DNA from: an uncultured Aquabacterium sp.
GTDB taxonomy: Bacteria; Pseudomonadota; Gammaproteobacteria; Burkholderiales; Burkholderiaceae_C
NCBI GenBank assembly: GCA_937923225.1
Contig: CALAKR010000094.1
Location: 1-7,752 of the forward strand
Reading direction: 5' to 3'
Length of the DNA stretch: 7,752 bases
In this document: positions 1-6,849 of the stretch, piece after piece
How the letters are laid out: every line of letters begins with the position of its first letter
Position numbering within the stretch: position 1 is the first letter of the stretch
The notes under the pieces: model-generated
Databases searched by the model: none
Seen by the model: only the letters and a program-made list of their open reading frames with translations
Told to the model about the DNA's origin: nothing
Program-made: the position numbers and the translations under genes

Positions 1-51
1 CAATGCTGTCAGCAGTCATCACGTTCGCGTAAGCCGGTAGCGCATGATCGA

Positions 52-103
52 TATGTTCCTTTTTGTCGTCACAACATTGCATTCGACGAAACAAAGGAAC
101 ATA
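52..103. promoter_or_regulatory. Inverted-repeat operator and possible promoter of the abiEi gene
   Basis: Seen: TATGTTCCTTT at 52-62 is the exact reverse complement of AAAGGAACATA at 93-103, and the match continues imperfectly inward (TTGTCG at 63-68 against CGAC at 84-87). The arms flank a 30-bp spacer and end 8 bases before the abiEi start codon. Known: AbiEi antitoxins repress their own operon by binding inverted repeats in the promoter. Inferred: this is the autoregulatory operator. A weak promoter fits inside it: TTGCAT at 77-82, a 17-bp spacer, and CATACT at 100-105, with the -10 box inside the right arm. That would start transcription at about 111-113, giving a leaderless or nearly leaderless message. 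The alternative is an upstream promoter with AAGGA at 94-98 as a distant ribosome site. Confidence 0.62.
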
Positions 104-111
104 CTCCGCCC

Positions 112-717
112 ATGCACTCCGGCACCCACACTCAGCGCGTCCTCGATCTGGCCGGCCAGAAGGGGCTGCTGCGCGCCAGCGATCTGGACGCTATCGGTGC
201 GCCACGGGTCGTTCTGACGCGCCTGACCGCTGCGGGCCTGCTGGAAAAGGTGGCGCGTGGCCTGTACCGTCTGCCGGGTGTCCAGGTTTCAGAATTCGAG
301 AGCCTTGGCACCATCGCCACCAAGGTGCCGCAAGCGGTGTTCTGCCTGCTCACAGCCTTGCAGTTTCACGAGCTGACCACGCAGCTGCCGCGTCAGGTCT
401 GGATCGCCATGCCTCGGGGCAGCCATCCGCCTCGTGTCGACTACCCGCCCCTCAAGATGGTCCAGTTCACGGGTGATGCCTATTCGGCGGGGGTTGAGGA
501 GGTCGAGCGCGACGGTGTGAGGCTGCGGGTTTACAGCGTGGCCAAGACTGTGGCGGATTGCTTCAAGCATCGCAACAAGATCGGGCTGGATGTGGCGCTG
601 GAGGCGCTGAAAGGCGCCCGAGCGCACAGCAATGCATCCGTCGATGACATCTGGCATTTCGCCAAGATATGCCGCGTGGCCAATGTGATGCGCCCCTATC
701 TGGAGAGCACCGGATGA
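112..717 (+). CDS. abiEi: AbiEi-type type IV antitoxin / autorepressor
   Basis: This is the antitoxin and transcriptional repressor half of an AbiE abortive-infection (type IV toxin-antitoxin) pair. The 201 residues match the family length. Residues 7-57 form the N-terminal winged helix (QRVLDLAGQKGLLRASDLDA, then PRVVLTRL and ending RGLYRLPG). The C-terminal domain carries the family signature YSVAKTVADCFKHRNKIG at 141-158, and its last part, around WHFAKICRVANVMRPYLE, is intact. The start was chosen because ATG at 112 opens directly before the winged helix and just behind the inverted-repeat operator; there is no good Shine-Dalgarno at normal spacing. The stop overlaps the start of the toxin remnant by ATGA, the usual AbiE gene arrangement. 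The partner toxin is truncated, so the protein is now an orphan and may act only as a DNA-binding regulator. Family call is secure; retained function is inferred. Confidence 0.9.
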   Translation: MHSGTHTQRVLDLAGQKGLLRASDLDAIGAPRVVLTRLTAAGLLEKVARGLYRLPGVQVSEFESLGTIATKVPQAVFCLLTALQFHELTTQLPRQVWIAMPRGSHPPRVDYPPLKMVQFTGDAYSAGVEEVERDGVRLRVYSVAKTVADCFKHRNKIGLDVALEALKGARAHSNASVDDIWHFAKICRVANVMRPYLESTG

Positions 718-818
718 GTGCGGCCACCCCAAATGTCGCGGCATCCGTCCGTGCGCACCTGCTCAATGTCGCCAAGGCGCAAGGCGTCGATTTCAATCAG
801 GTGACTATTCCTCCATAG
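714..818 (+). pseudogene. abiEii: Truncated AbiEii nucleotidyltransferase toxin (5' remnant)
   Basis: The frame opens at the ATGA overlap with abiEi and reads through SVRAHLLNVAKAQGVDFNQV (codons 12-31), the conserved beginning of AbiEii/AbiGii nucleotidyltransferase toxins. The family continues with an RYALERLLYRLS-like stretch and then the GSxxD catalytic core. Here similarity stops at about 803, and three unrelated codons lead to TAG at 816-818. Only about 30 of roughly 300 residues remain and the whole catalytic domain is missing, so no toxin can be made. The last 22 bases overlap the 3' end of the oppositely oriented M16 peptidase gene. The break therefore looks like a deletion or rearrangement that fused the toxin start to the peptidase gene end. 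Confidence 0.82.
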
Positions 819-2152
819 GGCAACGTTCCCTCCATAGGGCAACGTTCGCCGCTGGCCGCCAGAGCGCCCGCCAACTCCCGCGCAACCTTGGCGCTGACCC
901 CCTTGCCCGTGATCGACAGCGCCGGGGCATGGACCAGCATCCGCGCAAACACATCTCGCACTTCTTCCGCGCGGATGTCGTCGATCAAGGCAATCGTCTC
1001 AGCCAGCAGCGTCACGCCTCCACTGGCCCACAGTTCCTCGACAGCCCGCTCCATCATCGCGAAGGGCCGTTCACTGGCGCGCACGTAGGACACGGTCAAC
1101 TGGTTCTTCGCCCGCTCCAGATGAACCGGGTCGATGGCGTCCGTCTGCGCATGCAGCAGCTCGCCCGTGGCTTTCACCAGCGCTTCGATCTTGTCCGGGG
1201 TGGTCACGGCATGCACCACGAAGTTGAGCCAGTTGTCGCCACTGTCGATGCTGGCATCGGCCGTGTAGGCCAGGCCCAGCCGCTCCCGCACCGTGTCGAC
1301 CAAAGGGGCCGACATCCCGCCGCCGAACAGATTGGCCGCGAGCGCAGCAGCCAGGCGCAAGCGCTGCGATGGCATGCCGTCCGGGCCCGTGGGCGTCAGC
1401 GGATAGGCGATGTTCAAGAACACCTGCGACACCTGCGTGAAGCGCCGGGCCACCGCCTGGCCGGCATACGCCGCGGGCACCGGGGGATGCGGCTTGGCGC
1501 TGTCGGCCGATGCAGGCATCGCCGTGAACAGATCCTCGGCAAGGCGCATCCAGGCGTCGACGTCGAAGTGGCCGGCAGCCACGACGACCGTGTTGTCAGC
1601 CACGTAATGCTGCTGCACATGGCGAACCAGATCGTCGCGTGTAAAGCCCTCGATGTTCTTGACGGTGCCGATCACGGGCATGCCCATGGGATGGGCGCCC
1701 CAGATGGCACGGTCGAGCAGCTCGTTGGAGCTGTCGTCGGGATCTTCGTCGTACTCGATGGCTTCCTGGCGGATCACCTCCAGCTCGCGCTGCAGTTCGA
1801 TCTCGGGGAATGTGCTGTGGAGCACGATGTCGGCCGTCATGCCGAGCAGTTGCTGCGCGTGCTCAGCCAGGCCGGTCATGAAGTAGCCGGTGCTGTCCTT
1901 GCCGGTGTAGGCGTTGACGTCCGCGCCCAGCCGTTCCGCATCCAGGTTGATGGCCTGCACGGAGCGCGTGGTGGTGCCCTTGAAGGCCATGTGCTCCAGG
2001 ACATGGCTGATGCCGTTGGTGGCGGGCGTTTCGTCGCGCGAGCCGACGTGCAGGAACACGCCCACGCTGACGCTCCGCACGTGGGGCATGGGCAGGGCCA
2101 GCAGCCGCACGCCGTTAGGCAGTGTGCGGAGGATCGGGGTCGCGTTTTCCAT
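797..2152 (-). CDS. M16B family zinc metallopeptidase (pitrilysin / processing-peptidase type)
   Basis: A 451-residue peptidase of the inverzincin fold. The zinc site is complete: inverted motif HVLEH at residues 50-54 (H50, E53, H54) and third ligand E130, at the 76-residue spacing classic for the family, inside VIRQEAIEYDEDP. The C-terminal lobe has the substrate-side signature RERLGLAY near 289-296. The length matches single-domain-pair M16B proteins, which act as dimers. No signal peptide is visible, so it is probably cytoplasmic; substrate unknown. It is the last gene of a minus-strand operon. Its start overlaps the TetR gene by 38 bp and no convincing Shine-Dalgarno precedes it, so translational coupling is likely. 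The last nine residues are probably not ancestral: with one copy of the adjacent 19-bp repeat the protein would end CPMEE at about residue 442. The zinc-site call is from sequence; the processing role is inferred. Confidence 0.93.
   Translation of the reverse strand: MENATPILRTLPNGVRLLALPMPHVRSVSVGVFLHVGSRDETPATNGISHVLEHMAFKGTTTRSVQAINLDAERLGADVNAYTGKDSTGYFMTGLAEHAQQLLGMTADIVLHSTFPEIELQRELEVIRQEAIEYDEDPDDSSNELLDRAIWGAHPMGMPVIGTVKNIEGFTRDDLVRHVQQHYVADNTVVVAAGHFDVDAWMRLAEDLFTAMPASADSAKPHPPVPAAYAGQAVARRFTQVSQVFLNIAYPLTPTGPDGMPSQRLRLAAALAANLFGGGMSAPLVDTVRERLGLAYTADASIDSGDNWLNFVVHAVTTPDKIEALVKATGELLHAQTDAIDPVHLERAKNQLTVSYVRASERPFAMMERAVEELWASGGVTLLAETIALIDDIRAEEVRDVFARMLVHAPALSITGKGVSAKVARELAGALAASGERCPMEGTLPYGGIVT
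810..847. repeat. Perfect 19-bp tandem duplication at the abiEii/M16 junction
   Basis: CCTCCATAGGGCAACGTTC occurs at 810-828 and again, with no gap, at 829-847. The left copy supplies the stop of the abiEii remnant on the plus strand. On the minus strand both copies lie in the final codons of the M16 peptidase gene. Nineteen is not a multiple of three, so the duplication changes the reading frame of that gene's last codons. Confidence 0.95.
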
Positions 2153-2738
2153 GCGTTATTGTCGCTGTGGGCCGCTGATCGCTGCGCAACTCGGCAATCA
2201 GCCGTGCCAGCGCCTTGTGCGCCTCGGCGCCACTCAGGCCCAGCTCGGTCAGATCGCCGCGCGCGATGGCCTCGCCGAACTGGTCGATCTGCACCAGCAG
2301 GCTGCCCAGGGCTTCCGGGCCATGGTGATCAGCCACCAGCGGTGCCAGCACCTGCATCAGGTGCCGCCGCCCCTGTGTGCGCTGGGCCGCGATGTCCGGC
2401 ACCTGGTGCAGCACGCTGCGCAGGTTCAGCCGGAAGGTCAGGAAGGGGCGCAGGTTGTCCACGAAGGATTCGGCCAGATCCGCCGTGCTGAGGTGCTGGT
2501 CCTGGATCACGGCCAGCCACATGGCGACCTCGGCCTCGTCCCACACGGCCATCACCTCGGCCATCACCGCGGCCTTGTCCTTGAACCAGCGGTAAAAGGT
2601 TTGAGGCGCAAAGCCCGCCCGTCGCGCGATGCGGTTGGTGTCGGTGCCGCTGTAGCCCGCCTCGATGAACTCGGACATGGCCGCTTCCAGCAGGCGGGTG
2701 CGCGTGTCACTGCTGCGCTCGGGGGGCGAGTTGCTCAT
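2115..2738 (-). CDS. TetR/AcrR-family transcriptional repressor
   Basis: A 207-residue regulator with the TetR N-terminal DNA-binding domain. Helix 1 is TRTRLLEAAMSEFIEAGY and the helix-turn-helix at about 33-52 reads DTNRIARRAGFAPQTFYRWF, followed by KDKAAVMAEV, a close match to the family pattern. The rest is a helical ligand-binding and dimerisation domain whose ligand cannot be read from sequence. The start overlaps the stop of the upstream hydrolase gene (ATGA), showing co-transcription and coupling. The polar tail after about residue 185 (QRPTATITHGKRDPDPPHTA) lies largely in the 38-bp overlap with the M16 gene and looks like a late extension. Known: TetR proteins often repress their own operon and a divergent gene. 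Inferred: this one acts on the palindrome at 3692-3707. Confidence 0.93.
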   Translation of the reverse strand: MSNSPPERSSDTRTRLLEAAMSEFIEAGYSGTDTNRIARRAGFAPQTFYRWFKDKAAVMAEVMAVWDEAEVAMWLAVIQDQHLSTADLAESFVDNLRPFLTFRLNLRSVLHQVPDIAAQRTQGRRHLMQVLAPLVADHHGPEALGSLLVQIDQFGEAIARGDLTELGLSGAEAHKALARLIAELRSDQRPTATITHGKRDPDPPHTA

Positions 2739-3607
2739 CGGCGGGTGTCCAGCCAGGCGGTGATCTGGCGGCCCAGGTCGTCGGCGCAGGGCTCGTGCAG
2801 CAGGTCGTGCGCCATGTCCTTGTAGCGGATGGTGTGCAGCAACTGGGCGGGCAGGCGCTCGGCGAAACGCGCGCAGGCCTCGGCAGGCACCAGGCGGTCT
2901 CGGTCAGAGAAGCTCAGCAGGGTGGGCACGGTCCAGCCCTCGCCGGCCTGTTCCAGCACCTGCCGTGCGGTCTGCAGCATGAACTGGCAGGTGTGGGGCG
3001 TGAGCTTGGTGTGCATCAGCGGGTCGGCGCGTTTGGCGGCCACCACGGCCGGATCGCTGTTGCCCCAGCTTTGCATGTGCGCCAGTGAGACGGGCAGGTC
3101 CGGCACCAGACGGTGCAGCACGCTCAGCGTGGCGCTCTGCGGGCCGGGCAGGGTGGGCATCAGGGCGGGCGCGAGCAGCACGATGCCATCCGTGGGGCGC
3201 GACCACGGCTCGGCAGGGGCGTGGCGGCTCAGGGCTGCGGCCAGGCGCGCCGCCAGCAGGCCGCCGAAGCTCATGCCCAGGAACACGTGCGGCAAGCGTG
3301 GGTAGTGCTGGCTGAGGTGGTCGTGCAGGCTGGCCTGATCGCCCAGCAGATCGAGCGGCTGGGGGATGACACCGCGCTCGCCGCTGGAGCGCCCATGCGC
3401 CCGGTGGTCGATGCCGGCCACCGCCCAGCCCGCGGCATTGAGCGTGCGGGCCAGGCGATCGAAGCGCCCCTGGTGTTCGCCCAGCCCATGCAGTGTCTGC
3501 ACCACCCCCCGGGGCGAAGTGACCGGCCAGTGCGCCACATGCAGGGTGGCGCCGTTGGCGACGGCCAGGGAGGTGGGCAATGCGTGATCGGCGGACGGCA
3601 TGGTCAT
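2735..3607 (-). CDS. Alpha/beta hydrolase, monoacylglycerol lipase-like (Hydrolase_4 / S33 group)
   Basis: A 290-residue serine hydrolase expected to cleave monoacylglycerols, lysophospholipids or similar esters. Signatures in order: oxyanion-hole motif HGLGEHQGRF at 40-49; the DHRAHGRSSG block at 67-76, typical of monoglyceride lipases; nucleophile elbow GMSFGG with S113 (GMS instead of the common GHS); catalytic D237 in FSDRDRLVP; and catalytic H267 in KDMAHDLLHE. The triad is complete. No signal peptide is present, so it is probably cytoplasmic or membrane-peripheral. ATG at 3607 was used; a second ATG two codons in (3601) is equally possible. It is the first gene of the operon with TetR (ATGA overlap) and the M16 peptidase, and faces the lactonase-like gene across a 135-bp divergent spacer. 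The exact substrate is unknown; a lysophospholipase role is an alternative. Confidence 0.9.
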   Translation of the reverse strand: MTMPSADHALPTSLAVANGATLHVAHWPVTSPRGVVQTLHGLGEHQGRFDRLARTLNAAGWAVAGIDHRAHGRSSGERGVIPQPLDLLGDQASLHDHLSQHYPRLPHVFLGMSFGGLLAARLAAALSRHAPAEPWSRPTDGIVLLAPALMPTLPGPQSATLSVLHRLVPDLPVSLAHMQSWGNSDPAVVAAKRADPLMHTKLTPHTCQFMLQTARQVLEQAGEGWTVPTLLSFSDRDRLVPAEACARFAERLPAQLLHTIRYKDMAHDLLHEPCADDLGRQITAWLDTRR

Positions 3608-3691
3608 GGAGTGTAGAGGGGGGGCTTGAGGAGGCCGACGACGGTGAGGGGCCCTCCGTGTAAGTACGGATGGAGGCCTGATGCCATGTGA

Positions 3692-3707
3692 GTGATATTC
3701 ATATCAC
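3692..3707. promoter_or_regulatory. Perfect 16-bp palindrome, candidate TetR operator
   Basis: GTGATATTCATATCAC has two exact 7-bp arms (3692-3698 and 3701-3707) around a 2-bp centre. It stands in the divergent spacer, 85 bp before the hydrolase start and 36 bp before the lactonase-like start, where both promoters should lie. A second, shorter palindrome AGTGA-A-TCACT sits at 3716-3726; the centres are about 21-22 bp apart, close to two helical turns, and both sites contain GTGA/TCAC half-sites. The size and symmetry suit a dimeric TetR protein and the operon encodes one; binding is inferred. No convincing -35/-10 pair was found on either strand. Confidence 0.55.
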
Positions 3708-3742
3708 ATCGAATGAGTGAATCACTGAAAGGTGTGCAGGTC

Positions 3743-4717
3743 ATGAATCAAATCAGGAAGGACATTCACAAGCGGTCGGCGCGGGCCAGTGCATGGACCA
3801 TCGGGCGGGCAGGTGGCTTGGCGGTCTGTGCCGGGCTGTTGCTGGGCCCGGTGGGCGCGCTGGCCACGGAATCCGGGCTGCGGCCCTGCGAGGGTGTGGG
3901 CCCGGCCAGCGTGTTGCTGTCCGGGCAGGGGGCGCTGGAATCGATCGCCTTCGACCAGCAGGGGCGGCTGCTGTTCACCGCCTTGTTCAAGGGGCAACTG
4001 CTGCGGCAGGACGCGCCGCAGGCGGCCCCGGTCACCGTGGCCAGCGGCGTGACCAACCCGGGCGGCATCGCGGTGACGGGCCAGGCCGAGGCCTACGTGG
4101 GTGTGGGCAACAGCCTCAACGGCCTGGTGCCTTCCCTGGGCAAGGCGGGCATCGTCAAGGTGGATCTGGACAACGGCCAGGTCACGCCGGTGGTACGCGG
4201 CCTGTCCATGGCCAACGGCCTGGTGCGCGCTGCCGATGGCACTTTCTACGCCTCGGATGACCTGGCGGCCAGCCTGGACCGTGTCCTGCCGGATGGCACC
4301 GTGCAGCGCACCTGGCTCAAGCAGAACAGCAACGGCCTGGCCCTGAGCAAGGATCAGAAGACGCTGTTCGTGAACCAGATGATCCCGGCGCGCATCCTCG
4401 CGGTCGACCGTGCCACGGGGCAGACCAGCGTGGTGGCCGATGCGCCGCCAGCGCGCAAGTGGAGCTGGCTCGATGGCCTGGACATCGATGACCAGGGGCG
4501 GCTTTACGTGGTGTCGTACTGGGCGGGCGAGGTGTGGCGGCTGGATCCGGCCAGCCGGCAGATGTGCCTGCTGGCGTCAGGCCTGTCCATGCCCAGCGCC
4601 GTGGCCGTGGGGCGTGCCCACGGGGCCTACAGCGCGACCAGCATCTACGTGACGACGCATTCGGGCCGCCTGCATGAAGTGACGAATGCGGTGCCGTCCA
4701 TATTCGAGGGAAGATGA
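3743..4717 (+). CDS. Exported SMP-30/gluconolactonase/LRE-family beta-propeller
   Basis: A 324-residue secreted six-bladed propeller, probably a metal-dependent lactonase or esterase. From ATG 3743 there is a basic n-region (RKDIHKRSARAS), a hydrophobic core (GGLAVCAGLLLGPVG) and a cleavage site ALA/TE after residue 41, so export by Sec to the periplasm is expected. Residues aligning with the SMP-30 metal and substrate site are kept: E66 in ALESIAFD, N158 in MANGLV, N197 in SNGLALS and D244 in LDGLDID. Blade repeats of the type GRLYVVSYWAGEVWRLDP recur. The only mature cysteines, C48 and C275, could form a disulfide. The start was preferred because GAAAGGTG precedes it at 3727-3734; GTG 3692 and ATG 3713 lack a ribosome site and would place the palindromes inside the gene. 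The substrate is unknown; the gene is divergent from the hydrolase-TetR operon. Confidence 0.88.
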   Translation: MNQIRKDIHKRSARASAWTIGRAGGLAVCAGLLLGPVGALATESGLRPCEGVGPASVLLSGQGALESIAFDQQGRLLFTALFKGQLLRQDAPQAAPVTVASGVTNPGGIAVTGQAEAYVGVGNSLNGLVPSLGKAGIVKVDLDNGQVTPVVRGLSMANGLVRAADGTFYASDDLAASLDRVLPDGTVQRTWLKQNSNGLALSKDQKTLFVNQMIPARILAVDRATGQTSVVADAPPARKWSWLDGLDIDDQGRLYVVSYWAGEVWRLDPASRQMCLLASGLSMPSAVAVGRAHGAYSATSIYVTTHSGRLHEVTNAVPSIFEGR

Positions 4718-4755
4718 AAAAAGAGGCACGCCCTCCTGTCGGAAGTCCGTGCCTC
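4717..4755 (-). terminator. Intrinsic terminator of fusA
   Basis: GAGGCACG at 4723-4730 is the reverse complement of CGTGCCTC at 4748-4755. Read on the minus strand, this 8-bp stem is followed at once by six T (4722-4717). The 17-base loop can add a short TCC/GGA pairing. It lies 27 bases after the fusA stop, and the U-tract overlaps the stop codon of the convergent lactonase-like gene. On the plus strand no T-run follows, so it should act mainly for fusA. Confidence 0.85.
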
Positions 4756-4757
4756 TC

Positions 4758-4791
4758 GCGCACCTCGCGGTGCGCTGGCCCTCAGTGGGCC
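4758..4791. other. Two further hairpins between the fusA stop and its terminator
   Basis: GCGCACC (4758-4764) pairs perfectly with GGTGCGC (4769-4775) around a TCGC tetraloop. GGCCC (4777-4781) pairs with GGGCC (4787-4791) around a 5-base loop that contains the fusA stop codon (4782-4784). With the terminator hairpin at 4723-4755 this makes three hairpins in 69 bases. They may protect the 3' end from exonucleases or block converging polymerases; neither role can be read from sequence alone. Confidence 0.6.
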
Positions 4792-6848
4792 GTGGCTTTC
4801 GCCACCAGGTTCGCCGGCAGCTCACCCAGGTGGTCCAGGTGCATCGCGTACTGCGCCCGCCCGTGCGACAGCGCCCGCAGCTGCCCGATGTAGCCGAACA
4901 TCTCGCCCAGCGGCACGTGCGCCTGGACCACGGCGGCGTTGCCGCGCGTGTCCTGCGCACGCACCACGCCGCGCCGGCGCATCAGGTCGCCGATGACGTC
5001 GCCCAGGTGGTCGGGCGGTGTCACCACCTCCACGTCCATCACGGGCTCCAGCACCACCGGGCCGGCCTGGCTTGCTGCCTCGCGGAAGGCCGCTGCGGCC
5101 GCCAGCTCGAAGGCCAGCGCCGACGAGTCCTTCTCATGGAAGGCCCCATCGACCAAGGTGGCCAAGAAGTCCACCACCGGGAAGCCCGCCGCCGCGCCGA
5201 CCTGCGCCGCGCGCTGCACCCCGGCTTCCACGGCCGGGATGAACTCGCGTGGCACCGCGCCGCCGACCACCTCGCTGGCGAAGCGCACGCCCTCGCCGCG
5301 TTCGAGCGGTTCCAGGCGCAGCACCACCTGCGCGAACTGGCCCGGGCCGCCGCTCTGCTTCTTGTGCAGGTGCGTGACCTCGGCCGTGCGCGTGATCGTC
5401 TCGCGGTAGGCCACCTGGGGCCGGCCCACGTTCACTTCCACGCCATGGCGCGCGCGCAGCTTCTCCAGCGACACCTCCAGCTGCAGCTCGCCCATGCCGG
5501 ACAGCAGCGTCTGGCCCGTTTCCGGATCCTGCCGCAGGTGCAGGCTCGGGTCCTCGCGGACCAAAGCCTGCAGTGCCTTGGACAGCGCCTGCTGGTCGGC
5601 CTGGGTGCGCGGCTCCACGGCCACGTCGATGACCGGCTCGGGCACGGTGATGCTCTCCAGCACCACCGGGTGGGCCGGATCGCTCAGCGTGTGCCCGGTC
5701 AGCGTGGACTTGAGGCCCACGATGCCCGCGATGTCGCCCGCCACCAGTTCCGTGCGTTCCAGCCGCTTGTCGGCATGCACCTCGTAGAGGCGCCCGATGC
5801 GCTCCTTCTGCCCGGTGCTGGTGTTGAGCAGCACGTCACCCACGCGCACACGGCCCTGGTAGACCCGCACGAAGACCATCGCGCCGTGCTCGTCGTGCAC
5901 CAGCTTGAAGGCCAGTGCGGCGAACGGGCCCGCCGCGCCCTGGCCTTCGCCATGAGACGCATCGGCGGCGATGTCCTCGGGCGCCGGCAGGTAGGCGTTG
6001 ACCGCGTCCAACAAAGGCTCCACGCCCTTGTTCTTGAACGCAGAGCCGGCCAGCACGGGCACGACCGCACCCGCCAGCGTGCCGCGGCGCAGGGCCGATC
6101 GCAGCAGCGCTTCAGGCACGTCGCCGTCACGCACATAGGCTTCCAGCGCGGCCTCGTCCTGGTCTGCCACGGCATCGAGCAGGCGCGCACGCGCCGCTTC
6201 CACCTGGGGCAGCAACTCGGGCGGCACGGGGCCGGTTTCCATCGGCGCGCCGGCGCGGTCGCTGGGCCAGTACAGGGCCTGCATCGCGACCAGGTCGACC
6301 ACGCCGTGGAAGCCCGCCTCCTCGCCGATTGGCAGGTGCAGCACGGCCGTGCGCACGCCCAGGCGCTCTTCGATCATGCGCACCACGCGAGCGAAATCGG
6401 CGCCCGTGCGGTCCAGCTTGTTGATGAAGGCGATGCGAGGCACACGGTACTGGTCGGCCAGGCGCCAGTTGGTCTCGGTCTGCGGCTCCACGCCAGCCAC
6501 GCCATCGAACACGACGACAGCGCCATCGAGCACGCGCAGCGAACGGTTGACCTCGATGTTGAAGTCGATGTGGCCGGGTGTGTCGATCACATTGATCTGC
6601 ACGCCCTTCCAGAACACCGTGGTCGCGGCGCTGTTGATGGTGATGCCACGCTGACGCTCCTGCGGATCGAAATCCATCGTGGCGGCGCCGTCATGGACTT
6701 CGCCCAAGCGGTGGTTTTCGCCCGTGTAGAACAGGATGCGTTCGGTGGTGGTGGTCTTGCCCGCGTCGACGTGGGCAATGATGCCGATGTTGCGCAGGGC
6801 GCGGGGGCCCGTGTTGGCAGGGGCAGGGGTGTTGTGACGGTTGCTCAT
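4782..6848 (-). CDS. fusA: Elongation factor G, probable second copy outside the str operon
   Basis: A complete 688-residue translational GTPase that drives ribosomal translocation and, in some paralogs, ribosome recycling. The G domain has G1 AHVDAGKT (25-32), switch I RGITI (68-72), G3 DTPGH (89-93, with H93), G4 NKLD (143-146) and G5 GSAFKNKG (268-275). Domain II follows at about 308-395, domain III ends with GMGELQLEV near 451-459, domain IV holds [13 protein letters not shown] (about 496-508) and HEKDSS (571-576), and domain V ends [17 protein letters not shown]. Compared with canonical EF-G, the first domain-IV tip loop has GGPGQ instead of GGRGQ, and the segment after G3 reads [18 protein letters not shown], as in EF-G2-type proteins. 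The neighbours are not rpsL, rpsG or tuf, so a paralog is likely, though a sole EF-G cannot be excluded. A structured leader precedes it and an intrinsic terminator follows. Confidence 0.93.
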   Translation of the reverse strand: MSNRHNTPAPANTGPRALRNIGIIAHVDAGKTTTTERILFYTGENHRLGEVHDGAATMDFDPQERQRGITINSAATTVFWKGVQINVIDTPGHIDFNIEVNRSLRVLDGAVVVFDGVAGVEPQTETNWRLADQYRVPRIAFINKLDRTGADFARVVRMIEERLGVRTAVLHLPIGEEAGFHGVVDLVAMQALYWPSDRAGAPMETGPVPPELLPQVEAARARLLDAVADQDEAALEAYVRDGDVPEALLRSALRRGTLAGAVVPVLAGSAFKNKGVEPLLDAVNAYLPAPEDIAADASHGEGQGAAGPFAALAFKLVHDEHGAMVFVRVYQGRVRVGDVLLNTSTGQKERIGRLYEVHADKRLERTELVAGDIAGIVGLKSTLTGHTLSDPAHPVVLESITVPEPVIDVAVEPRTQADQQALSKALQALVREDPSLHLRQDPETGQTLLSGMGELQLEVSLEKLRARHGVEVNVGRPQVAYRETITRTAEVTHLHKKQSGGPGQFAQVVLRLEPLERGEGVRFASEVVGGAVPREFIPAVEAGVQRAAQVGAAAGFPVVDFLATLVDGAFHEKDSSALAFELAAAAAFREAASQAGPVVLEPVMDVEVVTPPDHLGDVIGDLMRRRGVVRAQDTRGNAAVVQAHVPLGEMFGYIGQLRALSHGRAQYAMHLDHLGELPANLVAKATAH

Positions 6849-6849
6849 A

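Noticed and set aside
63..476. 137-codon open frame overlapping abiEi in another frame
   Set aside because: The abiEi frame has clear family motifs; this one would start inside the operator and gives low-complexity R/A/S/H-rich protein.
810..847. The 19-bp repeat as an insertion-sequence target duplication or phage attachment site
   Set aside because: The copies are directly adjacent with nothing between them, no terminal inverted repeats or integrase are present, and simple slippage explains a tandem pair.
929..2491. 520-codon open frame on the plus strand
   Set aside because: Antisense shadow of the M16 peptidase and TetR genes, with biased composition and no recognisable domain.
1914..2825. 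303-codon open frame on the plus strand
   Set aside because: Lies antisense across three real genes and has no family features.
3652..3676. Possible terminator hairpin CCTCC...GGAGG in the divergent spacer
   Set aside because: The stem is broken by a 4-base bulge, no T-run follows on either strand, and no gene ends there.
3692..3742. Earlier starts (GTG 3692, ATG 3713) for the lactonase-like gene
   Set aside because: Neither has a ribosome site, both would put the palindromic operator sites inside the gene, and they lengthen an already long signal-peptide n-region.
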